This document shows, piece by piece, positions 41,801 through 51,202 of a stretch of DNA of 64,000 nt. Positions within the stretch are counted from its first letter, which is position 1, and every line of letters begins with the position of its first letter. A model generated the notes under the pieces. That model was not told the origin of the DNA and made no database searches. It saw only the letters and a program-made list of their open reading frames with translations. A program made the position numbers and the translations under genes. This stretch comes from Acidobacteriota bacterium (GTDB lineage Bacteria; Acidobacteriota; Vicinamibacteria; Vicinamibacterales; 2-12-FULL-66-21): NCBI GenBank assembly GCA_016184105.1, contig JACPDI010000012.1:134506-198505 (forward strand). Direction: 5' to 3'.

Positions 41801-43339
41801 TTCCGCGCACCGATGGCGCTGGCCACGGTCGGCGGGCTCATCACGTCAACCGGGCTGACGCTCGTGCTCGTCCCCGTGGCGTACATGCTGCTGGACCGCG
41901 CGATCGGGCGCATCCGGGCATGGCGCAAGGCGCCCACGCCCGCGGCGGCGGCGGCGATGCGGGTCGCCGGGGTTCTCCTGATCCTCGCGATCCTCGGCGG
42001 CGTGTTCGCGGCGGCGAGCGCGTTCGCGCAGGAGAGAGAGCCGGTGAAGGGGACCGGGACCGGCGCCGGCCTGCAGGCAGGCGCCTACACGGGAGGGTAC
42101 ACGCTGACGTTCGACGAGGCGCTGCGGATGGCGCTCGAACGCAACCAGGAGCTGAAGATCGCCGAGCAACGGCTGCGTGAATCCCAGGGGCGCGTGTCCG
42201 AGGCAAAGGCTGATTTTCTGCCGACGCTCGACGCGAGCTACCTGTTCACGCCCGCGCAGGCAGGCACGCTGCTTCGGGTGCCGGCGGGCGTGTTCGGGCC
42301 GACCGAGCAGAACCTCCGGCTGAAGTTCGTCCGCGAGAACGTGTTTCGCTTCGATCTCACCCAGCCGATCTACACGGGCGGCCGCCTGCAGAACGCGTTT
42401 GCCGCATCGGCGTCCCAGGCGGAGTCATCGCGCCAGCAGCTCGAGCGCGCCCGCCAGGGGCTCGCGCTGAGAGTCGTGGAGGCGTACTACGGCGCGATGC
42501 TCCAGCGGCAGGGCATTTCGGTCGCCGACGAGGGGGTGCGCCGCGCCGAGAACCACCTCGGCCTCGCGAAGACGCGCTACGAGGCGGGCACGGTGGCCCG
42601 GCTGGACGTCCTCCGCGCCGAGGTGGAACTCGCCAACCAGCGGGCGCGGCTGATTCGCGCGCGGAGCAGCGCCGATATCGCCATGCAGGCGCTGCGCGCC
42701 GTGCTGTCGCTCGACACGAAGACGCCGCTGGCGCTCACCGGTTCGCTCGACCAGCAGACCGACGGGCCACCCGAAGACGAGCTGCTCGCGCGTCTGCCGG
42801 CGCGGGCCGACGTGCAGGCGCTGGCCGCCCAGCGCGAGAGCGCGGGCAGGCTGAAGGCCCTGGCAATGGCGAACCTGAAGCCCACCCTCGCCTTCACGGG
42901 GAACCTGCAGTACCAGGAGGACGCCTGGAGCGGCGTGTGGAAAGGGGACAACCGCAGCTACCAGTTCGCGTTCGCGGTGAGCGTGCCCCTGTTCGCGGGG
43001 CCGCGCGTGGCCGCGCAGAAAGCGACTGCGGCCGCGCAGGAGAGGCAGGCCCAGCACGGGATCAACGCCACGCTCGACGCCGGACGGCTGGAGGTCACCT
43101 CCGCCTACCGGGAGCTGGAGGCGGCGCGCGAGATCGTGGCGACGCAGCTGAAGGCGTTGGATCTCGCGCGCGAAGGGTTGTCGATCGCCGAGGTGTCGTA
43201 CGAGAACGGCGTCATCACGTCCACCGAGCTCAACGACGCGCGCCACTCGCTTCTCGAGACCGAGTGGGAGCTGATGCAGGCGAAGTACAGCGTCATCGTC
43301 GCCTCCGCGAGGACGAAGTTCGCGGCGGGAGTCAGCTAG
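38867..43339 (+). CDS. RND efflux pump fused in frame to a TolC-family outer-membrane channel
   Basis: A 1490-residue polypeptide. Residues 1 to about 1025 are a complete RND permease: 12 membrane helices and two large periplasmic loops, with the helix-4 proton-relay residues in [19 protein letters not shown]. At Met1031 (41957) a second signal-peptide-like segment ([20 protein letters not shown], then FAQ) begins and is followed by a TolC-type channel to the end ([20 protein letters not shown], then the second repeat). Pump and channel are normally separate genes. The fused protein may be cut after AFA to release the channel, or Met1031 may be used as an internal start, although no good ribosome site is visible there. 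Confidence 0.9.
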   Translation: MWISNTSIKRPVFATMFILSFVVLGIVSMTRLGVDLFPDVSFPYVNIATVHPGASPEEVETLVTKPIEDAVAGIEGVKRVESSSNESFSRVGIEFNLGVDPQGAAAEVREKVSAVRFRLPKEVEDPTISRFDVASLPIATYAVSSSLPADKTRLRVEDDLKPLLQQVEGVAGVQVNGGLVREIQVNLDPRRLEALRLPISAVAEALAAANLDLPGGKMTTGGQDVALRTKGEFASVAEVREVILRSQAGSTVRLKDVAAIVDGYEDRKSTTRLNGADAVSFSVRKQSGGNTVAITERLNAVLAKHASAFPDLTISPVYEDARFIRANLLDVRTNIVFGGLMAVLIVFVFMRDWRSTLITSLALPTSVVATFFFMWVAGFSFNMMTMMAISLVIGILIDDAVVVRENIYRHMEHGEDAMTAAMRGTSEIGLAVMATTFTILAVFLPVGFMQGIVGQFFKSFALTVAFAVAMSLVIAFTLDPMLSSRFVRYVPPEERMRTRLGRLLEGWGRAYDRLDRLYHRVLQWALSRPYRVLAAAVVVFVASLSTLFFMGTEFMPKEDRGEFNLMVDLPPGVSFDEAVKEVAALEQIVSEEPEARQIFTTVGVNGEIRRSQLRVRTTDKHERARSLDQIKADLRQKLRDRPFVGIRVSDPPMMQGAPIEQPIMVYVRGNDLPELRRISNELARRIETVAGAVDVNNSLVAGQPEMVARVDRGRAADMGFSVGSVALQMRSMVEGIVPSKLRDGDHEFDIRVRLAPEFRNEVGAVGAAPIYSPTGAVVRTGDLVRMEPAVGPSGIDREQRVRQAKIGVDLRGRSLGDVTADIQEAIDGMNIPATFQVGFMGDVELMEETAHGMLLAMVLAVAFIYIVLASQFESFTEPLIIMLSLPLAVVGALLLLLATGQHLGLPAWSGIVMLMGLVTKNAILLVDLTNQVRREKGRSVIDAILEAGPTRLRPILMTTSAMILGMLPGALGVGEGGEFRAPMALATVGGLITSTGLTLVLVPVAYMLLDRAIGRIRAWRKAPTPAAAAAMRVAGVLLILAILGGVFAAASAFAQEREPVKGTGTGAGLQAGAYTGGYTLTFDEALRMALERNQELKIAEQRLRESQGRVSEAKADFLPTLDASYLFTPAQAGTLLRVPAGVFGPTEQNLRLKFVRENVFRFDLTQPIYTGGRLQNAFAASASQAESSRQQLERARQGLALRVVEAYYGAMLQRQGISVADEGVRRAENHLGLAKTRYEAGTVARLDVLRAEVELANQRARLIRARSSADIAMQALRAVLSLDTKTPLALTGSLDQQTDGPPEDELLARLPARADVQALAAQRESAGRLKALAMANLKPTLAFTGNLQYQEDAWSGVWKGDNRSYQFAFAVSVPLFAGPRVAAQKATAAAQERQAQHGINATLDAGRLEVTSAYRELEAAREIVATQLKALDLAREGLSIAEVSYENGVITSTELNDARHSLLETEWELMQAKYSVIVASARTKFAAGVS

Positions 43340-43343
43340 AAGA

Positions 43344-43376
43344 TTTCACCGCGGAGCACGCAGAAACCGCGGAAGG
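43344..43376 (+). repeat. CCGCGGA-type dispersed repeat, copy 3
   Basis: TTTCACCGCGGAGCACGCAG starts 4 nt after the stop of the RND-TolC gene, the same spacing as at the DUF349 and DPP IV genes. CCGCGGAAGG follows. The rest of the 234-nt gap to the next gene shows nothing I recognise. Confidence 0.75.
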
Positions 43377-43573
43377 GAATCAAAGCAACTCGCCGCCGCG
43401 CAGCATTTCTTCTTTTCACCGTAAAGTATCTGGTCTAGTCAAGTCACAAGTTAGCTTTGCTTGCTGCCCCGGCGTAGATGGACCATAATCCCCGCCACTT
43501 CATTCCACACGACGTGCCGCGCCGTGCATGGCGCTTGGCCAGGTCCGGCGCCGGCGTTTCTATGGAGCCCACG

Positions 43574-43996
43574 ATGCGTCGAACCTGTATTCTGCTTGCG
43601 CTTGTGATAGGCCCGCTCCTCACTCGGCCGTGTGCGGCCCAGTCCAGTGGCTCGCAGTGGGCTGCGCAGGCGACGCTCGCACCGCGGTGGACGGTCTCAG
43701 ATCAGTTCAAAACACTATTTGATGCCGACGACGTCGACATCACTGGCACTGAGTTTCGCATCGGATTAGGACGCGGTCGCAGACTCGGCGGCGATTGGGC
43801 GATCGTGTACGTGCGCAAGCGCGTGAACGACGACGCGCGCGCGAGTACCGAGCGATTCGATCGCGTGGCCCACGATATCACCGTGTCTGGCGTCAGCATC
43901 GACAAGTTCGCATCGTTCGGTACGATCAAGGAACGCGTTCAGATTGGAATGGTGTTTGGCGGCAGGATCGCGCAAACAGCACAGTCGACACCATGA
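43574..43996 (+). CDS. Outer-membrane barrel-like secreted protein, N-terminal part (frameshifted)
   Basis: A 140-residue frame with a signal peptide (MRRTCILLALVIGPLLTRPC, cleavage near AQS) and alternating beta-strand sequence (EFRIGLGRGRRLGGDWAIVYVRKRVND). It ends with GMVFGGRIAQTAQSTP. The frame starting at 43993 continues with strands that look like the missing end of the same barrel, so an indel near 43965-43990 probably splits one gene. GGAG lies 6 nt before the ATG. Function is unknown; it opens a coupled operon of secreted proteins. Confidence 0.55.
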   Translation: MRRTCILLALVIGPLLTRPCAAQSSGSQWAAQATLAPRWTVSDQFKTLFDADDVDITGTEFRIGLGRGRRLGGDWAIVYVRKRVNDDARASTERFDRVAHDITVSGVSIDKFASFGTIKERVQIGMVFGGRIAQTAQSTP

Positions 43997-44178
43997 CAGC
44001 ACGGCAGTTTTTCAGCCCGTTTGGTGCCGAACTGCCGGTGGTTCCGCTGGCGCGTCTCGAGTTGGCGGCCGCAGTTATTCTCGCACCTGCGGCGAAGGTT
44101 CGGATCTCCGGCGGGTTCAATTACCCGGGCGTGTCCACCGCCACGATCACCGGAGTAGTCCTGTTCGGAGGGCGCTGA
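43993..44178 (+). CDS. Outer-membrane barrel-like protein, C-terminal part (frameshifted)
   Basis: A 61-residue frame that overlaps the previous stop as ATGA. It ends in KVRISGGFNYPG...TGVVLFGGR, typical of the last strands of an outer-membrane beta-barrel. It lacks its own signal peptide, so it is best read as the end of the 43574 gene after a frameshift. Reading back in this frame, TVDTMTARQFFSPFGAELP joins smoothly to GGRIAQ of the first part. Confidence 0.45.
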   Translation: MTARQFFSPFGAELPVVPLARLELAAAVILAPAAKVRISGGFNYPGVSTATITGVVLFGGR

Positions 44179-44180
44179 GC

Positions 44181-46892
44181 ATGAGGCTCGTGGGGCTTGC
44201 GCTGACTGTCCTCGTACACGCTCCCGGCCTCGCCCTCCCAGCCGCGGGAGCGGTGCCGTTTCAGGGATGGACGACCATGTCCGTGCCTGGAGGCTCAGCG
44301 GCCTTGCGCTGCGTCGCACAACTGCCCGCCGATATTCCCAGGGCCGAGTTGCTGATCGCGCTGAGCCGCAGAGTGGCACTCAACACGCTCCCCGAGACGA
44401 TCCTCGAGGACCTCGCGCAGTACGCCAGGTGGTTGGACGAGTTTGACGAGCGGGCCGCGAAAGCTGATGCGACCAAGGGTGTGTCGCTTCGCGACGTGGC
44501 AAATGGGCGCAGGCTGCGTGATCTCCTTGAACATGCCGGGTTCAAGGTGCGCGAAAGGAAGGCGGTCATCACGGTCGAGCCGTCGAGTGACCGTGATGGC
44601 CAACGCGCGTTCTTTAGGTCGTGTTTGGGCCTCAAGCCGGCGGCAATCGCCCAGAAACTGAATGCGGGCGAGACTCTTCAGTTGCTGCCGGCCCGTGACG
44701 ATCTGCCGTCGCCCCTGACACCTGCGGAATGGTCGGCCGTACTCGACCGCGATTCGCGGCAGCACGCTTTCTTGGGCATCATCAGTGATGTTCGGATGCT
44801 GCGCCTGTATCAGGGCCTGACGGCGGTTGACACCGAAACCGCACGATACATCGCGGCACGTCCGTCGCTCGCTCATGACCTGGTCGACGGCGATCGTCGG
44901 GTATTTGCCGTTTTTGCCTCGTCACTCACCGTGAGGGGACGCTCCGTCGCGGTACCCGGTGGCGTGTCCTGCGAACGGGTCTGGGAACGGATCGTCGGTA
45001 CCGCGCCGGCAGACGCCGAGCGGTTCATCCGCCGCATCTTCAACGACGATGACGGCCGACTCGCGTATTTCTACTCCGCCGTCGAATCGTTGCCCCCTGT
45101 AGACGTCCGCAGGGCTTTTTTCGACCAGACGGGCAAGTCCTCCGAAAAGGCCGCGGAGCGCCTCTACGAGATCTTCCGCCAATCGCCCCCGGCGTGGGAC
45201 ATTCGCCAACGTCCGATTCCTGTCGCATTCGATCCGGCCGCAGCTCTCATCGATCTTGAATGGGGTCGCGATGGTCGTCTCCTCGGTCCGCCCTGGCAGC
45301 GCCTGTGGCGCGAGGTGCTCGATCGGAACGACATCCCGGAACGGCCGGAACGCACGGTTCGTGATCTGGATAACGACGGCTTGATCACCACGAGCTGGAT
45401 CATGGGGATGGTTTTCGCCGATCCGGAGCTTACTCGAGCACGGTTCGATCTGGTCCGCTTCGCCCAGCGCATGTATGCCACGCCCACAAAGCAGCAGGCT
45501 GCCGACGTGCTCGTTGGCTTGATCGCGTTTCGGAGATACCCGTCGCTGATGCTCGGATTCGAACGCATGGGACTCCGCGACCCTGGACTGCTCGCGGCCC
45601 TCGCGCGCGCTACCGAGCGCCTGGGCGACGGCCAGTCCGAGGAGAGCGCTCTAGCGATTCAGCAATGGCAGGGGATTGTGGCCCTGCTGGAGGCGCTACG
45701 GCGAACCGGAGCTTTGGACGTCCAAACCGTCTCGTCGTGGTTGAAGAGCGCAGCGGCAGTGCAACCGTCGGGCAGCGGTGCTTTCGAGGGGCGGCTGGCT
45801 CGATGGCTTGACACTACCTTGGTGCCTCGTTTGTCTCGGGAAGCAGCCGCCGGCGAAAGCTTTGAGGCGAACCTGCTTCCATTGCTCGCAGGCCCGGTAG
45901 CTGCCGCTGGACAAACCGTTGAATGGGAAGGTCTGGCATACCGCGTCGACATCCAAGGCGCTCAGAGTGCCCGTGCGCTTCGGATCGCGCGGATCCAATT
46001 GCGGCCATCGCTCGACGATGTTCTGGCGCTTGCGCGCGGGGCCGAAGCACTCGCGTCGGCGAAAAAGGTTGAGCAGGTGAGGAGAACGGCGGTGGAGCTT
46101 CGGGCCAGACTAACGGCATTCAAGGCGCCGCTCCCGGCAGGGACCGGGCCCGCACCGAAGAAACCCCGTAGTGGTGCGGACCATCTGACGAAAGTCCTCA
46201 AGGATCTCGACCGCATCAAACGCGACAAGGATGTACGGCGTGCCGAAAGGATTGCACCTGTTCTGAAGTGGCTCTCTGACGTGACACTCGCCGATGTAAT
46301 ACCGGCGCTGTTGTACGCGGGTCGACTCGGCGCCGCCCTAGGTGCACCGGATCAGTATGCCGATCTGTGGAGGCGACACGATTTTGGCTTCGGGCTGAAG
46401 ACGAGAGGCGTTGTTGCCGTCCCTTGGCGTCCGGCTGAGCTCGAGGCGGACGACGGTCGCGGCGGATTTCTCACGGGGTCCCTTATTGGATTTGACGTCG
46501 CGCTCGGCAGGTCGCTGCTGCGGCGACTTGCTGGCGAGAACATCGCGGAACCCGGCGTTGTTCCAGAAGCGGACGTTCTTGCGATGCTGCAGACGGTGGC
46601 CTTGTCGGCGTCGAGGAACAGTACACCTGACGGTGCGGATCCCCTGCCTGCACTCGTTGCCGCGGTTCAGCGCGGCCGCGAGCGCTGGCAGCAGATGCGG
46701 CGTTCGCAAGAAACCAACCTCTCCGAGGTGGTCGGCGCGCGGCGTGCCGCCATCACGAGGTGGTCGGAGGTACACGAACGCGGCGCCGTTGCCGACCAGA
46801 TCACGCTCGTCGAACTCCTGACGCGCTGTCGATTCTCGGTATCGCGTCAACCGTCAAGGACGGCTGCTGGTGTACACGCTTTCCCAAACTAG
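44181..46892 (+). CDS. Large secreted protein of unknown function (C-terminus probably frameshifted)
   Basis: A 903-residue protein with a signal peptide (MRLVGLALTVLVHAPGLALP, cleavage near AGA). The body is mainly helical with charged segments and no domain I can name. It starts 2 nt after the barrel gene stop. The natural end is probably lost: after VVELLTR-like sequence near 46820 this frame degenerates (SVSRQPSRTAAGVHAFPN), while other frames carry protein-like sequence to 47191. It belongs to the same operon as two VWA proteins and is probably periplasmic or surface-exposed. Confidence 0.6.
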   Translation: MRLVGLALTVLVHAPGLALPAAGAVPFQGWTTMSVPGGSAALRCVAQLPADIPRAELLIALSRRVALNTLPETILEDLAQYARWLDEFDERAAKADATKGVSLRDVANGRRLRDLLEHAGFKVRERKAVITVEPSSDRDGQRAFFRSCLGLKPAAIAQKLNAGETLQLLPARDDLPSPLTPAEWSAVLDRDSRQHAFLGIISDVRMLRLYQGLTAVDTETARYIAARPSLAHDLVDGDRRVFAVFASSLTVRGRSVAVPGGVSCERVWERIVGTAPADAERFIRRIFNDDDGRLAYFYSAVESLPPVDVRRAFFDQTGKSSEKAAERLYEIFRQSPPAWDIRQRPIPVAFDPAAALIDLEWGRDGRLLGPPWQRLWREVLDRNDIPERPERTVRDLDNDGLITTSWIMGMVFADPELTRARFDLVRFAQRMYATPTKQQAADVLVGLIAFRRYPSLMLGFERMGLRDPGLLAALARATERLGDGQSEESALAIQQWQGIVALLEALRRTGALDVQTVSSWLKSAAAVQPSGSGAFEGRLARWLDTTLVPRLSREAAAGESFEANLLPLLAGPVAAAGQTVEWEGLAYRVDIQGAQSARALRIARIQLRPSLDDVLALARGAEALASAKKVEQVRRTAVELRARLTAFKAPLPAGTGPAPKKPRSGADHLTKVLKDLDRIKRDKDVRRAERIAPVLKWLSDVTLADVIPALLYAGRLGAALGAPDQYADLWRRHDFGFGLKTRGVVAVPWRPAELEADDGRGGFLTGSLIGFDVALGRSLLRRLAGENIAEPGVVPEADVLAMLQTVALSASRNSTPDGADPLPALVAAVQRGRERWQQMRRSQETNLSEVVGARRAAITRWSEVHERGAVADQITLVELLTRCRFSVSRQPSRTAAGVHAFPN

Positions 46893-47191
46893 AGAGGTTT
46901 CGCTCTTCGGCGGCTGATAGGACGCTTGCAAGGGCGGCGGCAGATCTGTCGATCAGGCTGGCCGAGCTGCTGGTCGAAGTCGGGATGCCCGTCGCGGTGT
47001 TCCCCTCGGTACTCGCCGCCGCCATCACGGATGTCCTGGACAGGTTCGCTCCGTTTGTCGAGGATGACTGGGCAGCGCTGGCTCGGCTCGTGCGTGGGGT
47101 CGCACGGGATCGCGAGGAGCAATTTCTGTTCGCGCTGGTGTCCACCCGTGAGCTTGCGACCACTCGTGCCGCGACCGCCGGACGAGAATGA
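46760..47191 (+). CDS. C-terminal continuation of the large secreted protein (frameshift fragment)
   Basis: A 143-codon frame. Only the part from about 46910 looks like protein: LARAAADLSIRLAELLVEVG, then PSVLAAAITDVLDRFAPFVEDD and LARLVRGVARDREEQFLFAL. This helical sequence resembles the expected end of the 44181 product. Its TGA overlaps the next gene's ATG as ATGA, the coupling expected for the true end of that gene. The first 50 codons overlap the other frame and are doubtful. Confidence 0.45.
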   Translation: MVGGTRTRRRCRPDHARRTPDALSILGIASTVKDGCWCTRFPKLERFRSSAADRTLARAAADLSIRLAELLVEVGMPVAVFPSVLAAAITDVLDRFAPFVEDDWAALARLVRGVARDREEQFLFALVSTRELATTRAATAGRE

Positions 47192-48324
47192 CCTGGACGA
47201 CGACGCCCTTGGTTCTGAGCGTAGTGCTCACTGCGCAGAATCCTCCCGTTCCGAGTCTGGAGATCGTGTCTCCGACGCCCACCGATTATGTCGTGGGCGA
47301 AACGACGATCTACCTCGATGCCACGCCTGGGAACGACCGAATCGTTTCCATCACGGTTGCCGTTGACGGCGCGCTGGCTTGCCGGCTGACCTCCCCGCCG
47401 TACCGGTGTCACACAACTGTCGGTCCGGAACTGAGGCAGCGGACGATCCGTGTCGTGGCGATACTCGCGTCGGGCCGGCGAATCGTGAGAACCATGTCGA
47501 CAGCTGACGTACCACTGGTTGAAACCTCCGAGGTCAGATCGGTACTCGTGCCGGTGTCGGTCCGGGATTCCCGCGGCCGCTTCGTACCGGGGCTGCAGCG
47601 GGAAAACTTCGCGCTTTTCGAGAACGACCGCGCGCAGGCGATTACGTTCTTTGCTCCAGAAGGGTCATCCTGCGAAATCATTCTGGCCGTGGACATCAGC
47701 GGCAGCATGGCGGATCAGTTGGGGAAAGTCCAGCAGGCGGTCAAGACGTTCCTCGCTGCTCTGCGGCCAGACGATACTGTGACGCTCGCCGCGTTTAACA
47801 CGGCATTTTTCACGATCGCGCCGCGCGGCGCCTCAGCGGCGGCGCGGCACCGAGCGATCGATCGCTTGGCGTCCTGGGGTGGTACGGCTCTGTACGACGC
47901 GATGTTCTCTGCGTTGGACGTGCTGACGGACCGACAGGGCCGGCGGTCGCTCGTCGTGTTCACGGACGGCGAAGACCGGTCAAGCCAGGCTTCGCCGACG
48001 CGGGTCGAACAGCGCCTCCTGGCCGACGATGTCGTTCTCTATGTGGTTGGACACGGATCCGCCGCCGATCTGCCAGCGCTTCGCGACCAGCTGAAGTCAA
48101 TGGCGGAGGCCAGCGGCGGGAGGGCGATCTTTCTCTCGAGCTTGGACAAGGCTGACGAAGCCTTCCGCGAAGTGATGGAAGATCTCGCGCAGCTGTACAC
48201 GCTGGGCTTCTCTCCGGATTCCCCTGGCGCTCCCGGAGAGTGGCGAAAGCTCCGTGTCGAGCTCGCGCGGCGTAAGTACCGTGTCCGTTCGCGGGCGGGG
48301 TATGTTCTCAAGAGTTCGCGGTAG
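47188..48324 (+). CDS. VWFA-related domain secreted protein 1
   Basis: A 378-residue protein with a short N-terminal export signal and an N-terminal beta domain (about 25-110). A von Willebrand A domain follows with an intact MIDAS site: DISGS within ILAVDISGSMADQLGKVQQA, the Thr in GGTALYDAM and the Asp in VFTDGEDRSS. The C-terminal LAQLYTLGFSPDSPG...RKLRVELARRKYRVRSRAGY is the signature of the acidobacterial VWFA-related family. It should bind a metal and a protein partner outside the cytoplasm. It is coupled to the upstream gene by ATGA and overlaps the next gene by 23 nt. Confidence 0.85.
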   Translation: MTWTTTPLVLSVVLTAQNPPVPSLEIVSPTPTDYVVGETTIYLDATPGNDRIVSITVAVDGALACRLTSPPYRCHTTVGPELRQRTIRVVAILASGRRIVRTMSTADVPLVETSEVRSVLVPVSVRDSRGRFVPGLQRENFALFENDRAQAITFFAPEGSSCEIILAVDISGSMADQLGKVQQAVKTFLAALRPDDTVTLAAFNTAFFTIAPRGASAAARHRAIDRLASWGGTALYDAMFSALDVLTDRQGRRSLVVFTDGEDRSSQASPTRVEQRLLADDVVLYVVGHGSAADLPALRDQLKSMAEASGGRAIFLSSLDKADEAFREVMEDLAQLYTLGFSPDSPGAPGEWRKLRVELARRKYRVRSRAGYVLKSSR

Positions 48325-49342
48325 CAGTATCGGCGCCGCCGTACTCATGATCGCGGTGTGCGCACAGGCATCGCCCCAGCCCACGTTCAGAAGTCGCGTC
48401 GTCATCCAGACACTCGATGTAATCGCCGTGGACGATCGCGGCCAACCCGTACGGGATCTTCAGCCATCGGAGCTCCTCGTCGAGGTTTCCGGTCGTCGCC
48501 GTCGCGTCACCGCTATCGAACTGCTGGGAGACTCAGCGCCGGGAAGCGACCGCCCGGCTCCGGTGAGTGGGAGACGCGACAGCGTGAGCAATCGAACCGC
48601 CATTACGCAGCCCGCGCCGTCGCCGCCCGTCTCTTTGGTCTTCCTGATCGACGACGAATCGTTCGACCCCGGGGAAGGCATGGGCGTTCTCAAGGCCGCC
48701 GTCGATTTTGCGGCCGCGGCTCCGAAAGCGAACCAATATGGCGTCGGATATACCTCCACCAATGGCGCCCTCACGTTCGCCTCGGACTTTTCGTCGATCG
48801 CGGCACTTGTGACCGCGGCCCTCCGCGGCACAAGGCCGCTCGCGTCCTACGGCGTCGGGCCGATTGTGCGCGAAGGCGCAATCGGAATCGTGGAAGCGAT
48901 CGAGATCAGTTCGGAACGAAACCGGTTTGCCAAGGACAGCGCGATCGATCGACTGTGTTGGCCGTTCACCGAGAAGCCAAACGAGCACGCGTTATGCGTC
49001 GCAGACATCGAGCGGCAGTCCGTTGCCATTATGGCCGCGGCGCGGCAGAAGGCACAGGCTCAGTCGAATGCCGTCCTGAAAGTGCTTACGGCCCTCAGCC
49101 GCTGGCCGGGCATCAAGCACCTCGTGCTTGTGAGCGGTGGGATCATCGCGCCAGGCGAACAGATGCCTTGGCGGTCCCTCCAGCGCCAGGGGGCAGCCGC
49201 CAGTGTGATCGTTCATGTGCTATACGTTCGACCGAATGCGTCGGACGTAGCCGTGCCGGGCCGCTCGCCAACAGCCGGACGCGACGCGGCTGAAGGCAAG
49301 AGCACACTGGCAAATATTGCCGGCGCTTCAGCGCGCATTTGA
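48302..49342 (+). CDS. VWFA-related secreted protein 2, N-terminal part (frameshifted)
   Basis: A 346-residue frame with a signal peptide (MFSRVRGSSIGAAVLMIAVC) and the VWFA-related fold (VIQTLDVIAVDDRGQPVRDL, then VSLVFLIDDESFDPGEGM and HLVLVSGGIIAPG). The MIDAS Ser residues are not conserved, so metal binding is doubtful. It stops at TLANIAGASARI just where family members continue with a segment of the type FDRIAGE...YRIGVE. That segment is found in the frame starting at 49317, so one gene is split by an indel near 49315-49340. Confidence 0.7.
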   Translation: MFSRVRGSSIGAAVLMIAVCAQASPQPTFRSRVVIQTLDVIAVDDRGQPVRDLQPSELLVEVSGRRRRVTAIELLGDSAPGSDRPAPVSGRRDSVSNRTAITQPAPSPPVSLVFLIDDESFDPGEGMGVLKAAVDFAAAAPKANQYGVGYTSTNGALTFASDFSSIAALVTAALRGTRPLASYGVGPIVREGAIGIVEAIEISSERNRFAKDSAIDRLCWPFTEKPNEHALCVADIERQSVAIMAAARQKAQAQSNAVLKVLTALSRWPGIKHLVLVSGGIIAPGEQMPWRSLQRQGAAASVIVHVLYVRPNASDVAVPGRSPTAGRDAAEGKSTLANIAGASARI

Positions 49343-51059
49343 TCGGATAGCTGGTGAGATGCTGGCAGTCTATCGAATCGGTGTTGAGCTCGATCCGGCC
49401 GATCTAGAGGCGGACGGCCTCAACGTGAAGATACGCAGCCAGCGCCAAGGCGTCGTCGTCCGGACGCGGAACGTGCTGATTCCGGCCAAGACTCCCAATT
49501 CTGCGTCTGCGACATCTCCAGACGAACGATTGACGGCGCTGCTCGGTGGACGCGACATGGATCAGTCGCTGCCGCTTGCGCTGAAAACGTACGTTTCCCG
49601 AGATGCCGGCCGCGCAGGATTGCGGCTCCTCATCGCCGTCCAGGCAGATGGGCCCGGCCCCATTCAAACGGCCTACGTACTGTCAGGCGGAAACAGCGAC
49701 GCCGTGTCCGCGGGAGTCGCGCGCGATCGCCGCGCCCACTCAGGGCAGACGATTACGCGGATGGCAGTATCCGAGGTGCTGCCACCGGGGGAGTACACGC
49801 TCCATCTCGCCGCCCTCGATGATCGGGGGCGTGGCGGATCGATCGAACACCGCTTGCTGGCGCGCCTCAACACAGCGGGCACGGTGGTCTTCTCGGATCC
49901 GGTGATCGGTACGCCAGAGAGTGTCGATTCTCCGAGAGCCGGCGACGACATCGAGGTGGCCGATACGTTGTCGGTCGCCATCGAGCTATACGCCTCGACA
50001 TCGCAGTCGTCGCCGAGCGTGAACATACGAGCAGAATTGTTCGCGGAAGGAGCAGCGGCAGTCGCGACGAGCCGGGTGTCAAAAACGGAACTCGCGGCAG
50101 GGGCACCGTCACTCGTGAAGCTGGAGCTGCCGGTCGCCACGCTCGCACCGGGAACGTACACCCTCGGAGTGCAGGTGGGTGATGACGCGAACAGGCCCCT
50201 CGGCTCGTGGAGGGGATCGGTCCGGCTCAGTCGCGCCACGTCGATGTCCCGTGCCAGAGCGGCAGGAGCCGCGCCCGTCCTGCAGAACGAAGCGGCCTCA
50301 CAGATCCGCGCCTTCACACTTCGCGACCTCCTTCGCGACCGGCTGGACGGTATTCTCGACAAATTGGCCGCGCGCACCGGTGCGTTGAATAGGGACCGCC
50401 AGGCGATTGTCGCATCTTTGCGTCAGGACCAGCCGGTTGCCGCTGACGCATTGCCGTCGCTTACGGCAGGTGGCGCCAGCGAGAACATCCAGAATCATGT
50501 CCTTGAATCGTTGGCGCACCTCCTTGCTGGGCAAGTGCCGCAAGGGCACGCTGCCGTGAACCGGCTTGCCAGCCTTGCGCCGGACTTCGGGCCGACGATG
50601 TTTCTACTTGGTGTATGCCATGCTGCTTCGGGACGCGACGCGGAGGCCGCAGCCGCGTGGCAGATGGCGACCTTGGCGCCAGACCCAGAACCGGCCACCT
50701 ATGTCGCTGCCATCGACGCTTGGCTGCGACTCGGACGTCCGAGCTCCGCCGAACCGATCGTGCTGGAGGGGCTCGACCGATGGCCGACGCATAAGGCGCT
50801 ACTCGACCGGCGGGTGCTGGTTGCAGCACTGCAGGGAAAGCCGGAACTCGTGCGCGAAATCACCAGCCAGCAGAAAGAGTCCTGGTCCGATGCCGCAGTG
50901 GTGCTCCGTCTCGCAGCTCTACGCGATCTTGCCGCCGGGAAGGACGAGAGCTCACCGGATCGCCGCGCGTTCGTCGACGAGACGACGAGGTATCTTGCGG
51001 GAAACGGAGCGCACAAAGCACGGGTCCAAGACTGGCTGTCAGCCAGGCCGCTGCCGTGA
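49317..51059 (+). CDS. VWFA-related secreted protein 2, C-terminal part (frameshifted)
   Basis: A 580-codon frame that begins in mid-protein: LQRAFDRIAGEMLAVYRIGV is the conserved tail of the VWFA-related domain. It continues with a beta-domain region (GEYTLHLAALDDRGRGG, LAPGTYTLGVQVGDDANRP) and a helical TPR-like C-terminus (HLLAGQVPQGHAAVNRLASL, then GRDAEAAAAWQMATLAPDPE). It overlaps the first part by 26 nt in another frame and has no export signal, so it is the continuation of the 48302 gene. The full product would be about 920 residues. Confidence 0.65.
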   Translation: MPALQRAFDRIAGEMLAVYRIGVELDPADLEADGLNVKIRSQRQGVVVRTRNVLIPAKTPNSASATSPDERLTALLGGRDMDQSLPLALKTYVSRDAGRAGLRLLIAVQADGPGPIQTAYVLSGGNSDAVSAGVARDRRAHSGQTITRMAVSEVLPPGEYTLHLAALDDRGRGGSIEHRLLARLNTAGTVVFSDPVIGTPESVDSPRAGDDIEVADTLSVAIELYASTSQSSPSVNIRAELFAEGAAAVATSRVSKTELAAGAPSLVKLELPVATLAPGTYTLGVQVGDDANRPLGSWRGSVRLSRATSMSRARAAGAAPVLQNEAASQIRAFTLRDLLRDRLDGILDKLAARTGALNRDRQAIVASLRQDQPVAADALPSLTAGGASENIQNHVLESLAHLLAGQVPQGHAAVNRLASLAPDFGPTMFLLGVCHAASGRDAEAAAAWQMATLAPDPEPATYVAAIDAWLRLGRPSSAEPIVLEGLDRWPTHKALLDRRVLVAALQGKPELVREITSQQKESWSDAAVVLRLAALRDLAAGKDESSPDRRAFVDETTRYLAGNGAHKARVQDWLSARPLP

Positions 51060-51202
51060 CGCCGCTGCGCATGATTGAGCGAAGCCGAAGCCTGCTTCAC
51101 GACCGGCTTTCATCACGTGCTGCGCGGGGACTCAGATCGCCTTGACCTGATTCCCTATCAGCCGTAGACTGCCCTTCTTCCAACACAGCAAGGAGAACGT
51201 GC

